A stretch of DNA of 64,000 bases, from NCBI RefSeq assembly GCF_008365385.1, contig NZ_QOVF01000002.1, forward strand, positions 744,001 to 808,000, given 5' to 3'. A program made the position numbers and the translations under genes. The stretch is from Halopseudomonas laoshanensis. Lineage in GTDB: Bacteria; Pseudomonadota; Gammaproteobacteria; Pseudomonadales; Pseudomonadaceae. The notes under the pieces were generated by a model. It was given only the letters and a program-made list of their open reading frames with translations. It did no database searches and was not told the DNA's origin. Positions 53,497 through 62,872 of the stretch are shown piece after piece. Each line of letters begins with the position of its first letter. Position 1 is the stretch's first letter.

Positions 53497-54558
53497 ATGC
53501 TTTCCCAACAATTATGGCTCAGCCCCTCTGTTCACCCTGTTTACGCCCGACTGATATGCGCCGAGCTGCGCCGCCGCGGTTTCACTACCGAGCAGATCAT
53601 CGCCGATACCCGCCTGAGCTGGGACACCCTTCATCACAACAACCGCTTCCTCAGCTTTGATCAGATGCATCGTCTCGCGCTGCATGCGCTGGAGCTGAGC
53701 CAGTGCCCCTGGCTGGGTATTGAAGTGGGGCAGCATACCGATGTGTCTGCGCACGGCACCGCTGGCTATGCGAGCATTGCAGCGCCTAACGTCGGCCTGG
53801 CGATCGCCACGCTGCACCGGTATTCCAGCCTGCGGCAGAATATTGCGGTGTTCGAGATCGAGTCCGGCACCACCAGCGCTCTGGTACTCGACGAGAAGTT
53901 GATACTGCCGGCGCTGCGTGAATATCTCTTGGGGCACTTCACCACGGCCATGCTGCGCCTGCTGGAAACCGCCACCGGGCTGCCCTTGTACGACCAGATC
54001 ACTCTGCACTGGCCAATGCCGGAAACCCCCTGGTCGGAGGCGTACACGCACATTGCAGCCAGGGTCGTATTCAACAGCCAGCAGTTGCGCATCGTATTAC
54101 CCGACGATTATTTCCAAACGCCCTGCCTGGCCGCCGACCCGGATGCCGAGCGCCTGGCACTGCGCGATTGCGAGAACCAACTGCAACGGCTGTTGCGCGG
54201 TGGATCGCTCAGTGAGCGGATCAAACAGCGTTTGCTGGCCTGCCAGGAAGGTTATCCAACCCTGGAGCAGATGGCCCGTGAGGAGCATATGGCACCGCGC
54301 ACGCTGATACGCCACCTGAACGATGAAGGTGTGCGCTATCAAACCTTGCTGGATGACGTACGCTGCGATCTGGCCTGCTGGCTGCTGGCGCAAACCGAGA
54401 TGAGCATCGAAGCAGTCGCAGAGCGGCTCGGCTACCTGGATCCAACCAACTTCAGTCGCACCTTCCGCCGCTGGCTGGGCGTGACGCCACGCGGGTTCCG
54501 GCAGCAAGCACGGGTGCGCTCGGGAGAGTTTGACGCCACGCCCTCACCCCACCTATAG
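53497..54558 (+). CDS. AraC-family transcriptional regulator, probable alkane-responsive activator
   Basis: 353 residues with an Arabinose_bd-type N-terminal domain (about 20-210) and a C-terminal double helix-turn-helix (about 255-340; EHMAPRTLIRHLNDEGVRY and IEAVAERLGYLDPTNFSRTF), the OruR/AlkR arrangement. Divergent orientation to alkB suggests it controls alkB-rubredoxin; Acinetobacter AlkR next to alkM is a known parallel. ATG at 53497. The effector is inferred. Confidence 0.9.
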   Translation: MLSQQLWLSPSVHPVYARLICAELRRRGFTTEQIIADTRLSWDTLHHNNRFLSFDQMHRLALHALELSQCPWLGIEVGQHTDVSAHGTAGYASIAAPNVGLAIATLHRYSSLRQNIAVFEIESGTTSALVLDEKLILPALREYLLGHFTTAMLRLLETATGLPLYDQITLHWPMPETPWSEAYTHIAARVVFNSQQLRIVLPDDYFQTPCLAADPDAERLALRDCENQLQRLLRGGSLSERIKQRLLACQEGYPTLEQMAREEHMAPRTLIRHLNDEGVRYQTLLDDVRCDLACWLLAQTEMSIEAVAERLGYLDPTNFSRTFRRWLGVTPRGFRQQARVRSGEFDATPSPHL

Positions 54559-54666
54559 TTGCTCACTAATCTGAGAACAGTGTCACGGAATCAGCATAGA
54601 TGATCGACTAACACCTTGACTTCAAGGCCGTCGAAAAACGCCAGGGAAGCAGGTCAGGCACCGAAA

Positions 54667-56604
54667 ATGGTCTTTTCAGCAACTAGCGCAGATAGTCTGC
54701 CCGGATCTCCAGCGTCCGTCCGCACCCGCCTTTCGGCCCGCATGCTCTGCCTGTACAGGCTGTTATCTGCGTTTTGCCTGCTATGTGTGTCGACCCTTGC
54801 TCTGGGCCAGCCCACCGTACTGACTCTCGATGGCTCTGAAACCGGTATCAGTCTGCAACAGCATGCCTATTACCTGCGCGATCCCGAAGGCATGCTCGGC
54901 ATCGACGACGTCCGCGCACGCGCTGCCGATTTCCGTCCTGCCAGTGAACGTCGCGATCTGAACTTCAGCTATACCCGTGATCATGTCTGGTTGCGGATCG
55001 ACATCCAGTCAGCCGCCCAAGAGCCGCGCACCTGGATATTGGAAATGCGTTACGCCTCGCTGGACCGGGTCAGCCTGTTCAATATTGGCGCTGACGGCAT
55101 GACCCAACAGCACGCCGGGGACACCCTACCCTACCAGCAACGCAGCATCGGCCACCGCAACCCGGTGTTCGAGATCGAACTGGCGCCCGGTGAGAAACGC
55201 AGTCTGTACCTGCTCGCTCATTCCGAAGGCAGCCTGACCCTGGACAACCAGCTCTGGAATACTGCCGCCTTTCATGAGCAGAGCCAGATGACCTATGTAT
55301 TGCTGGCTATCTACTTTGGCATGCTGTTGGCCCTGGCCAGCTATAACCTGATGTTGTTTGCGGTGCTCGGCGAGCGTTCCTTCGTGCTCTACGTCTGTTT
55401 CGTGATCAGCTTTGGCATCGGCGTGCTGGCCATCAACGGCTTGGGCGCGCAATACCTCTGGCCCAACCTGGGCCAGATAGGCAATCGAATACTGCCGTTT
55501 TTCCTCAGCCTCTCTGCCACCATAGGCATTCTCTTTGCGCAGTCCTTTCTGGACACGGCGCGACGCGCAGAGGGCCTGAATCGCTTTCTATCGATCTGGG
55601 CCTGGGTCGCCATGACGGCCACGCTGATCACCCTGGTTGCAGACGGACAGCGCGCTCTGCAATTGATGTCGGTGATCGGCTTGTTCACCACGCTGGTGCT
55701 GTTCGTCACCGGTATTCTCTGCGCGATGCGCAGGATTCCCGGCTCGCTGATTTTTGTCTGCGCTTGGCTGATGCTGCTGACGGGCGGCATGCTGCTGGCA
55801 CTGCGTAACTTCAGCGTGATTCCGTCGAATTTCTTCACGGTAAACGCCATGCAGATCGGCTCTGCCATGGAAATGCTGCTGCTGTCACTCGGACTGGCGG
55901 CACGCTTCAACGAACTTAAGCGCCTCAAGGAATCAGCCCAGCGCCAGGCGCTGAAATCGCAGAAGCAGGTGCTGGTGTCGTTGCTGCAGCAGGAAAAAAT
56001 TCTCGAACAACGCGTGACCGAACGCACCGAGGCCTTGGCCCAGGCCAATGCGCGCCTGGAGCTGCTGGCGATGCAGGATCCGCTGACCGGGCTGGCCAAT
56101 CGCACCGCCCTCACCCAACATCTGCAGCAAGCCATGCCGCGTACCGAGCGTCGTAATGAATTATTGGCCCTGGTACTCATCGACCTCGACAGCTTCAAGG
56201 CGATCAATGATGAGCTGGGCCACGACACGGGTGACCAGGTGCTCGAACAGGTGGCCGCAAGATTAAGCGGATGTGCACGGGAAACCGATCTGGTTGCGCG
56301 CCTGGGTGGCGACGAGTTCATCCTGATCAGTGAGGGTATTGTTGATCAGAATGACGCGCTCATGCTCGGCGAACGGCTGCTGGATGCGCTCAGCCTGCCG
56401 ATCAGCCTGAGCGACGGCAGCATCAGCATTGGTGCGAGCATTGGCATCAGTCTGACCAACGGCGTGCAGCCCGATATTGAAACCTTGATGCGCCATGCCG
56501 ACCAGGCCATGTACCAGCGTAAACGCAGCGGCCGTAACGGCGTCGTACTCTACAACCCGCTAGCCGACTCACCTTTTTCCCCGGACAAACTACGTGAGCG
56601 CTAG
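54667..56604 (+). CDS. 7TMR-DISM diguanylate cyclase (first of tandem pair)
   Basis: 645 residues: a leader with a signal-like helix (LYRLLSAFCLLCVSTLALGQ), a periplasmic 7TMR-DISMED2 domain (about 50-180, with SYTRDHVWLRIDI and the ERSLYLLAHSEG-like KRSLYLLAHSEGSLTLDNQL), seven membrane helices (about 195-390), a coiled coil (about 395-455) and a GGDEF domain (about 465-625). GGDEF is intact, and RETD lies five residues before it. Start chosen at ATG 54667, which has AGG sequence upstream; a downstream ATG at 54742 is possible. Confidence 0.9.
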   Translation: MVFSATSADSLPGSPASVRTRLSARMLCLYRLLSAFCLLCVSTLALGQPTVLTLDGSETGISLQQHAYYLRDPEGMLGIDDVRARAADFRPASERRDLNFSYTRDHVWLRIDIQSAAQEPRTWILEMRYASLDRVSLFNIGADGMTQQHAGDTLPYQQRSIGHRNPVFEIELAPGEKRSLYLLAHSEGSLTLDNQLWNTAAFHEQSQMTYVLLAIYFGMLLALASYNLMLFAVLGERSFVLYVCFVISFGIGVLAINGLGAQYLWPNLGQIGNRILPFFLSLSATIGILFAQSFLDTARRAEGLNRFLSIWAWVAMTATLITLVADGQRALQLMSVIGLFTTLVLFVTGILCAMRRIPGSLIFVCAWLMLLTGGMLLALRNFSVIPSNFFTVNAMQIGSAMEMLLLSLGLAARFNELKRLKESAQRQALKSQKQVLVSLLQQEKILEQRVTERTEALAQANARLELLAMQDPLTGLANRTALTQHLQQAMPRTERRNELLALVLIDLDSFKAINDELGHDTGDQVLEQVAARLSGCARETDLVARLGGDEFILISEGIVDQNDALMLGERLLDALSLPISLSDGSISIGASIGISLTNGVQPDIETLMRHADQAMYQRKRSGRNGVVLYNPLADSPFSPDKLRER

Positions 56605-58429
56605 ATTCGGAGCTTTTCTGCGTGACGCACTAAAGCCATTCATTTTGCTGTGGCTGACCTGTATCAGCTCATCACTGTACGCGGCGCCAGGCACGCTTTT
56701 CTTGACCGGGACCGAGCAGCATATCCCGCTGCAGCCATGGGTAGAATACCGGCAAACGCCGCGTGACCTGACCTATGAGCAACTGCTCGAAAGCCACGAA
56801 ATATGGACGGCAGGCTCCAACCGCAGCGACATGAATTTCGGCTACACCCAGGATGCGGTCTGGCTCAAGCTGAGCATCAGTTCCAGCGCCCAACGCGATA
56901 CCCTCTGGCACCTGCACTTCCCCTACTCGTCACTGAACCGAGTCGACATTTATCAGGAGGGGGCTGCCGTGAAAACCAGCGGCGCCGTGGTGCCGCTGAG
57001 CCAGCGCGACCTGGCTCACCGCGATCCGGCCTTTTCCCTGCGCCTGGCGCCAGGCGAGCAGACCACGCTGTATATTCGCGCCGAGTCCGAAGGCAGCCTG
57101 ACGCTCACCAGCCAGATCTGGTCCAGCCCTGCCTTTGCCAGCTTCAGCGTCAACAGCAGCGCATTACTGGCGCTGTACTGCGGCATGCTACTGGCGCTGG
57201 CTAGCTATAACCTGTTGCTCTTCACTGTACTGCGTGAACGCAGCTACCTGTATTACGTGTGCTTCGTTGTCAGCTTTGGCGTAGGCGTGCTGGCCTTTAC
57301 TGGATTAGGTGCCCGGTATATCTGGAGCGATCTGGGCACTTGGAGCGGACGGCTGTTACCGCTCGGGCTGTGCCTGGCCGCCACCGTGGGCACGCTGTTT
57401 ACCTGCAGCTTTCTGAATACCCGCCAACATATGCCCGCCGGGCACCGGCTGCTGACAGGTCTGATATTGGCCAGTCTGCTGCTGACCCTGGCCAGTCTCG
57501 TACTGCCCGTGCACTGGGTGATTCTCAGCATGTCGGTATTGGGCATGATAGGCGCGCCGCTAACCTTTGGCTGCATACTGCTGGCGGCGCGCTTTCGAGT
57601 ACCCGGCGCGCGGATATTCCTGACCGCCTGGGCATGCATGATCGTCGGCGTGGTGCTGCTATCGCTGCGCAACTTTGGCGTCATTCCGTCCAATCTGGTG
57701 ACTACCTACGCCATGCACGTCGGTTCAGCTCTGGAAATGCTGTTGCTGTCGTTTGCACTGGCAGACCGCTTCAACACGCTTAAAAAGCAGAAGGAAGCAA
57801 CGCAAGAAAGCCTGGTCCACGCGCTTAAGGCTCACGAGCTGGAACTGGAAGACAAGGTCCAGCAACGCACCGCAGAACTGCAAATAGCCAATACCCGGCT
57901 CGCGGCCATGGCCATGCAGGACCCGTTAACCGGGCTAGCCAACCGCAGTGCTTTGGACACCCACATGAGTCAGGCCTTACGCCGCTCACAGCGGCGGCGC
58001 ATACCGCTGGCCGTCATGCTTGTCGACCTGGATGGCTTCAAGCAGATCAACGATCAATTAGGCCATGAAACCGGCGATCAGGTGCTGTGCACCATAGCCG
58101 ATCGGCTACGCAGTATCGCCAGGGAAACGGACTTTATCGCACGTTTGGGAGGGGATGAATTCGTGCTGGTGGCTGAGGACGTCGGCACGCCAGAGCAGGC
58201 CCACACGCTGGCCGAACGCTTCCTCGATACACTGAGCATGACCATCGACATGGGCGTGCAGAGCGTCGCAGTGGGCGCCAGCATTGGCGTCAGTATGACC
58301 CTGTCCGCCGAGCTGGATGTGGCACAAATGCTGCGCCAGGCCGACATGGCCATGTACAAGCGCAAACGCAGCGGGCGCGGCGGTGTCAGCTTCTACTCAC
58401 AGGAACAAGGCATTGACCAGCTGGCCTGA
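56594..58429 (+). CDS. 7TMR-DISM diguanylate cyclase (second of tandem pair)
   Basis: A 611-residue paralogue of the preceding protein with the same order: signal helix (LKPFILLWLTCISSSLYAA), DISMED2 domain (NFGYTQDAVWLKLSI), seven membrane helices, coiled coil and GGDEF domain (about 455-605). GGDEF is intact and preceded by RETD. The GTG start at 56594 overlaps the previous gene by 11 bases; the ribosome site is weak, so translation is likely coupled. The pair arose by tandem duplication, with their periplasmic domains diverged. Confidence 0.9.
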   Translation: MSARFGAFLRDALKPFILLWLTCISSSLYAAPGTLFLTGTEQHIPLQPWVEYRQTPRDLTYEQLLESHEIWTAGSNRSDMNFGYTQDAVWLKLSISSSAQRDTLWHLHFPYSSLNRVDIYQEGAAVKTSGAVVPLSQRDLAHRDPAFSLRLAPGEQTTLYIRAESEGSLTLTSQIWSSPAFASFSVNSSALLALYCGMLLALASYNLLLFTVLRERSYLYYVCFVVSFGVGVLAFTGLGARYIWSDLGTWSGRLLPLGLCLAATVGTLFTCSFLNTRQHMPAGHRLLTGLILASLLLTLASLVLPVHWVILSMSVLGMIGAPLTFGCILLAARFRVPGARIFLTAWACMIVGVVLLSLRNFGVIPSNLVTTYAMHVGSALEMLLLSFALADRFNTLKKQKEATQESLVHALKAHELELEDKVQQRTAELQIANTRLAAMAMQDPLTGLANRSALDTHMSQALRRSQRRRIPLAVMLVDLDGFKQINDQLGHETGDQVLCTIADRLRSIARETDFIARLGGDEFVLVAEDVGTPEQAHTLAERFLDTLSMTIDMGVQSVAVGASIGVSMTLSAELDVAQMLRQADMAMYKRKRSGRGGVSFYSQEQGIDQLA

Positions 58430-58453
58430 ACCAGTCAATACCTCAGCGTCCGC

Positions 58454-59554
58454 TCAGTTAGCCGGCACTACCTTCAGCAGCTTGCCTTCAGCGCCGTCGG
58501 TCAACAGATAGAGAGCGCCATCGGGACCGCTGCGGACATCGCGGAACCGGCTCTCAAGCTCCTTGAACAGGCTTTCCTGCGCAACCACTTCGTTGCCGTT
58601 GAGCTCCACCCTGCGCACTTCCATACCTGCCAGGGTGGCAACCATCAGACTCCCATCCCATTCGGGGAACAGGTCACCCCGGTAGAGCGCAAAGCCCGCC
58701 GGGGCGATGGACGGGGTCCATTGCAGCAGGGGTTGCTCCAGCCCCGGCAACTCAGTATGCGGGCTGATAACCGCGCCACTGTAGTCCACTCCATAGGTAA
58801 TTTTCGGCCAGCCATAGTTATTACCGGGTTCGATCAGGTTGATCTCGTCGCCCCCACGTGGTCCGTGTTCGTGGGCCAGCACACGCTCGCCTTCAGCATC
58901 ATAGATCAGCCCCTGCACGTTGCGATGGCCGACGCTGTAAAGCTCTGACAGCGCATTGTCCTGACCGACATAGGGATTGTCCTCCGGGACCGAGCCATCG
59001 CGATTCAGACGCACAATCGAGCCTATATGGCTGCCGGTCTTCTGTGCCTCTTCCCGGTAGTTGAAGCCGTCGCCCAGTCCCAGCAACAAGGTATTATCCG
59101 GCAGAAACGCGATCCGGCCGCCGTAATGCGCCGAGCCTGCTTTGGCCGGCGTAACGCGGAAGATCTCGTCGACCTCCGTCAGCGCCTGGCCATTGAACGT
59201 AGCGCTAGCCAAGCAGGCATGATTGGCCTTGGCCGTGCCACAGGCGTAACTCAGGAACACGCGCTTGTTCTGCGCGAACTCGGGATCCAGCGCGATTTCG
59301 AACAGACCGGCTTGGCCTGATACATAAACTTGAGGCACACCGCTAACCGGTTCGGCTTGCAACTCGCCCGCGGCATTGATGTACCGAAGCTGACCCGTGC
59401 GCTCGGTGATCAACATGCCGCCGTCCGGCAGAAAGGCCAATGACCAGGGATTTTCAAGGCCTTCGGCGAGCGTCTCGACACGGTAATCAGCGGCCTGAAC
59501 ACTCCAGGCAGAGGCCATTGTCACGGCAGCCAGCAAGGCGCTTTTTTTCCACAT
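58454..59554 (-). CDS. Soluble PQQ-dependent aldose sugar dehydrogenase (YliI/Asd-like)
   Basis: A 366-residue periplasmic beta-propeller with a signal peptide (MWKKSALLAAVTMASAW, cleavage near VQA/AD). GLENPWSLAFLPDGGMLITER, SAHYGGRIAFLPDNTLLLGLGD, RNVQGLIYDA and HEHGPRGGDEINL match the GSDH/YliI family and its PQQ/Ca2+ site. It oxidises aldose sugars using PQQ; no pqq genes are in the window. ATG at 59554 has GGAGG about eight bases upstream. It is convergent with the second diguanylate cyclase. Confidence 0.92.
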   Translation of the reverse strand: MWKKSALLAAVTMASAWSVQAADYRVETLAEGLENPWSLAFLPDGGMLITERTGQLRYINAAGELQAEPVSGVPQVYVSGQAGLFEIALDPEFAQNKRVFLSYACGTAKANHACLASATFNGQALTEVDEIFRVTPAKAGSAHYGGRIAFLPDNTLLLGLGDGFNYREEAQKTGSHIGSIVRLNRDGSVPEDNPYVGQDNALSELYSVGHRNVQGLIYDAEGERVLAHEHGPRGGDEINLIEPGNNYGWPKITYGVDYSGAVISPHTELPGLEQPLLQWTPSIAPAGFALYRGDLFPEWDGSLMVATLAGMEVRRVELNGNEVVAQESLFKELESRFRDVRSGPDGALYLLTDGAEGKLLKVVPAN

Positions 59555-59593
59555 GTCATAAACCTCCAGTTCAATCGGTGCAATTAAGAGAAA

Positions 59594-60064
59594 TCAGCCC
59601 AGAACCCGTAGGCCGCGTTTGACCACCGGACGCGTCAGGCGACCGAATAACCAGCTACCCACCGCGACTGCCGCCATCATCAACAGCAAGCCTGCTGTTT
59701 CACGGGTGGCCGCGATAAAGGTCGGCATTGGCAGGAAATGATCCGCCACTCGGAACGCCACCCAAATGCCAACGCCGCCTGCGAGCGCGAACAACAAGCC
59801 ACGCCAGGGTTTGAAAATACGCGACATACCCGCAGCCACAGGCAGCGCACAGATAAATGTGACCGTCACCATCAACGCAAAGATCGGGGTAAAGCCGGTG
59901 AGATCCCGCAGGCTGGTGAGCATGCGTTGCTCCATCGAAATCGGGGTACCCAATTGTTGCAGCTCATAGAGGTTCAACTGGCTCTGCATCAGCGTACCCA
60001 GAACGGTAGCCACCAGCACACTGAGGAGGAAGAAAAACAACACGCGCAGAACGGTTATCAACAT
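59594..60064 (-). CDS. Four-helix membrane protein of unknown function
   Basis: 156 residues with about four hydrophobic segments (VLFFFLLSVLVATVLGTLM, IFALMVTVTFICALPVA, LLFALAGGVGIWVAF and AGLLLMMAAVAVGSWLFG). I do not recognise a named family. ATG at 60064 has AGGA upstream. It lies 39 bases upstream of the aldose dehydrogenase gene, same strand, and may be co-transcribed with it. Confidence 0.78.
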   Translation of the reverse strand: MLITVLRVLFFFLLSVLVATVLGTLMQSQLNLYELQQLGTPISMEQRMLTSLRDLTGFTPIFALMVTVTFICALPVAAGMSRIFKPWRGLLFALAGGVGIWVAFRVADHFLPMPTFIAATRETAGLLLMMAAVAVGSWLFGRLTRPVVKRGLRVLG

Positions 60065-60151
60065 CGCGAGGACATCCTGTTTATTGTTGAAAGTGTGGCA
60101 CTCAAAAGACCCGCAGACACGTCAGGCCTGTAACCTGATATGTACGTTGGC

Positions 60152-60445
60152 TCAACTGGCGGACGGCAACTCGGGCAGATTGCGCAGCCCTGCTTCGTAT
60201 GCGGTCATATCAAACGGCTGATCAGTGTCCAGCATCACGCCGATGCAATGGGCCAGGACCGCAGCCATCAAGTCCATGCTGTCCTCGCGGCTGTAGCCTA
60301 CCAATGTGAGCTTGTTCAGCGTCGCCTGGGCGAACGCCGGCTCGTTGCTGGCCAACTGCTTTTCAATCGCCTCAAGCAAACGCTCATGGGCAAAGATCTC
60401 ATCGGCCTGTTCGTCATTGGCACCGTTGTCTTGGGGTGGTTGCAT
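60152..60445 (-). CDS. Small conserved protein downstream of fda, unknown function
   Basis: A 97-residue acidic helical protein (MQPPQDNGANDEQADEIFAH, then LLEAIEKQLASNEP and AQATLNKLTLVGYSRED). It follows fda by 51 bases on the same strand, and I recall a similar small hypothetical gene at this position in P. aeruginosa. No domain recognised; no signal or membrane segment. Confidence 0.8.
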   Translation of the reverse strand: MQPPQDNGANDEQADEIFAHERLLEAIEKQLASNEPAFAQATLNKLTLVGYSREDSMDLMAAVLAHCIGVMLDTDQPFDMTAYEAGLRNLPELPSAS

Positions 60446-60496
60446 TATGAGTATCTCGGGCGGGGCGGATAAGGGGGAGAACTCCCCCTCTCCTAC

Positions 60497-61561
60497 TTAG
60501 TTGATCTTGGGGTCCAGTTCGCCGCTGGCGTAACGAGCGAACATCGCTTCCAGGTTAACCGGCTTGATCTTCGAGGCATGGCCAGCGGTGCCAAAGGCTT
60601 CATAGCGAGCGATACAGACATCGCGCATGGCTTTGACGGTTTCACCGAAGAACTTGCGCGGATCAAATTCGCTGGGGTATTTAGCCATATGGCGGCGCAT
60701 TGCACCGGTCGAGGCCAGACGCAGATCGGTGTCGATATTCACCTTGCGCACGCCGAACTTGATGCCTTCAACGATTTCTTCCACGGGCACGCCGTAGGTT
60801 TCCTTGATGTCACCACCGTACTCGTTGATGATCGCCAGCCACTCCTGGGGTACCGAGGAGGAGCCATGCATCACCAGATGGGTATTGGGGATGCGTGCGT
60901 GGATCGCCTTGATGCGGTCAATGGCCAGAATATCGCCCGTTGGCGGCTTGGTGAACTTGTAGGCACCGTGGCTGGTGCCGATGGCGATGGCCAAGGCGTC
61001 CACATGGGTCTTTTTGACAAAGTCGGCGGCTTCTTCAGGGTCGGTCAGCATCTGGCTGTGATCCAGAGTGCCTTCTGCGCCGATGCCGTCTTCCTCGCCG
61101 GCCTGGCCGGTTTCCAGGCTGCCCAGGCAACCCAACTCACCCTCAACCGACACACCGCAGGCATGAGCCATTTCCACGGTACGACGGGTGACGTCAACGT
61201 TGTAATCGTATTCGGTGGGGGTCTTGCCGTCTTCGCCCAGCGAGCCATCCATCATCACCGAGGAAAAGCCCAGCTGAATCGAGCGCTGGCATACCGCAGG
61301 GCTGGTGCCATGGTCCTGGTGCATGCACACCGGAATATGCGGAAACTCTTCAATCGCGGCCAGAATCAGGTGCCGCAGGAAGGGTGCGCCAGCGTACTTG
61401 CGCGCACCTGCCGAGGCCTGAACGATAACAGGCGAATCGGTCTTGTCAGCCGCTTCCATGATGGCGCGCATCTGTTCCAGATTGTTGACGTTGAACGCGG
61501 GTACGCCGTAACCGAATTCGGCAGCGTGATCGAGCATCTGACGCATGCTGATAAGAGCCAT
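60497..61561 (-). CDS. fda: Class II fructose-1,6-bisphosphate aldolase
   Basis: The 354-residue zinc aldolase (CBB/Calvin subtype) cleaves fructose 1,6-bisphosphate. It starts [31 protein letters not shown] holds the catalytic Asp region and Zn histidines, and [10 protein letters not shown] a further His. ATG at 61561 has GGAG nine bases upstream; an ATG seven codons earlier does not. The operon is epd-pgk-fda, with a strong hairpin between pgk and fda. Confidence 0.97.
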   Translation of the reverse strand: MALISMRQMLDHAAEFGYGVPAFNVNNLEQMRAIMEAADKTDSPVIVQASAGARKYAGAPFLRHLILAAIEEFPHIPVCMHQDHGTSPAVCQRSIQLGFSSVMMDGSLGEDGKTPTEYDYNVDVTRRTVEMAHACGVSVEGELGCLGSLETGQAGEEDGIGAEGTLDHSQMLTDPEEAADFVKKTHVDALAIAIGTSHGAYKFTKPPTGDILAIDRIKAIHARIPNTHLVMHGSSSVPQEWLAIINEYGGDIKETYGVPVEEIVEGIKFGVRKVNIDTDLRLASTGAMRRHMAKYPSEFDPRKFFGETVKAMRDVCIARYEAFGTAGHASKIKPVNLEAMFARYASGELDPKIN

Positions 61562-61598
61562 TTGATATTCTCCAGTAATCATTAATAAAACCGTGTTT

Positions 61599-61625
61599 CA
61601 GCCTGCCGCAGCGGGCGGCAGGCTG
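61599..61625 (-). terminator. Hairpin between pgk and fda
   Basis: An 11-bp perfect stem (61599-61609 and 61615-61625) with a five-base loop lies five bases after the pgk stop. On the minus strand it is followed by an interrupted TTTTATT tract, so partial termination or mRNA end protection is likely rather than a full stop. Confidence 0.5.
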
Positions 61626-61629
61626 CAAG

Positions 61630-62796
61630 TTATTGGCCGGACTTGCGCTCTTCCAGCACTGCGACTGCAGGCAGCACCTTGCCTTCGACAAATTCCAGAA
61701 AAGCACCGCCGCCAGTAGAAATATAGGAAATCTGTTCGGCCACGCCATATTTGTCGATAGCCGCCAGGGTGTCACCGCCACCGGCGATCGAGAACGCCGG
61801 GCTATCGGCAATCGCCAGCGCCAGCGCCTTGGTGCCATTGCCGAACTGGTCGAACTCAAACACACCCACGGGCCCATTCCACAAAATGGTGCCGGCGGAC
61901 TTGAGCAGCTCGGCGAAATGCGCGGCGGTTTGCGGCCCGATATCCAGAATCATGTCATCCGCCGTTACTTCGGCTACCAGCTTGACGGTCGCCTTGGCGC
62001 TCTCGGCGAACTCGCTGGCTACCACAACATCGATAGGCAAAGGCACGCTGACCTTATCGGCGATCGCACGCGCCGTTTCCAGCAGATCAGCCTCATACAA
62101 GGATTTACCCACCGGATAGCCCGCCGCGGCGAGGAAGGTGTTGGCGATACCGCCACCGACAATCAGTTGATCGCATTTTTCAGACAATGCGTTAAGCACA
62201 TCCAATTTGGTAGACACCTTGGAGCCAGCGACGATGGCGGTCATCGGCCGCGTCGGCTTGAGCAGTGCCTTGGCCAGCGCATCCAGCTCGGCGGCCAGCA
62301 GCGGGCCGGCACAGGCGACCTTGGCGAATTTCGCAACCCCATGGGTAGAACCCTGGGCTCGGTGCGCAGTACCGAAGGCATCCATCACAAACACATCACA
62401 AAGCGCCGCGTACTGCTGCGCCAACTCATCGGTATTTTTCTTCTCGCCCTTGTTGAAGCGCACATTTTCCAGCAGCACCAGCTCACCGGGCTGCACTTCG
62501 ACGCCCGCCAGATAATCTTTCACCAGCGGCACATCACGACCCAAAGCCTTGGACAGATAGGCGGCTACCGGCGCCAGGCTGTCTTCGTCGCTGAATACGC
62601 CCTCTTCCGGCCGGCCGAGATGCGAACAGATCATCACTGCCGCACCCTTTTCCAGGGCCAGCTTGATGGTGGGCAGGGCAGCAAGAATGCGCGCATCGCT
62701 CTTAACCTTGCCATCCTTGACGGGTACATTCAGATCCTCGCGGATCAAGACGCGCTGGTTCTTCAGCTCCAACTCGTTCATGGTCAATACGCTCAT
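61630..62796 (-). CDS. pgk: Phosphoglycerate kinase
   Basis: The 388-residue glycolytic kinase transfers phosphate between 1,3-bisphosphoglycerate and ADP. The N-lobe signature [17 protein letters not shown], the substrate histidine region SHLGRPEEG, the hinge [11 protein letters not shown] and the nucleotide motif [15 protein letters not shown] are all present. ATG at 62796 gives [18 protein letters not shown]. It is the middle gene of epd-pgk-fda. Confidence 0.98.
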   Translation of the reverse strand: MSVLTMNELELKNQRVLIREDLNVPVKDGKVKSDARILAALPTIKLALEKGAAVMICSHLGRPEEGVFSDEDSLAPVAAYLSKALGRDVPLVKDYLAGVEVQPGELVLLENVRFNKGEKKNTDELAQQYAALCDVFVMDAFGTAHRAQGSTHGVAKFAKVACAGPLLAAELDALAKALLKPTRPMTAIVAGSKVSTKLDVLNALSEKCDQLIVGGGIANTFLAAAGYPVGKSLYEADLLETARAIADKVSVPLPIDVVVASEFAESAKATVKLVAEVTADDMILDIGPQTAAHFAELLKSAGTILWNGPVGVFEFDQFGNGTKALALAIADSPAFSIAGGGDTLAAIDKYGVAEQISYISTGGGAFLEFVEGKVLPAVAVLEERKSGQ

Positions 62797-62872
62797 GCCC
62801 TGCTCCTAGTAAAACCAATCAATTTTGTTTCAGCGCTGAGGGCGTAACAAACGCACTCAGATCGTGAGTTCT

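Noticed and set aside
53359..53511. N-terminal extension of alkB into the regulator start
   Set aside because: It would overlap the divergent AraC gene start and lacks AlkB-like sequence; ATG 53358 fits the family.
61633..62847. 404-codon open frame antisense to pgk, and similar one at 18628-19890 antisense to ilvA
   Set aside because: Both lie wholly inside conserved enzymes and lack start signals.
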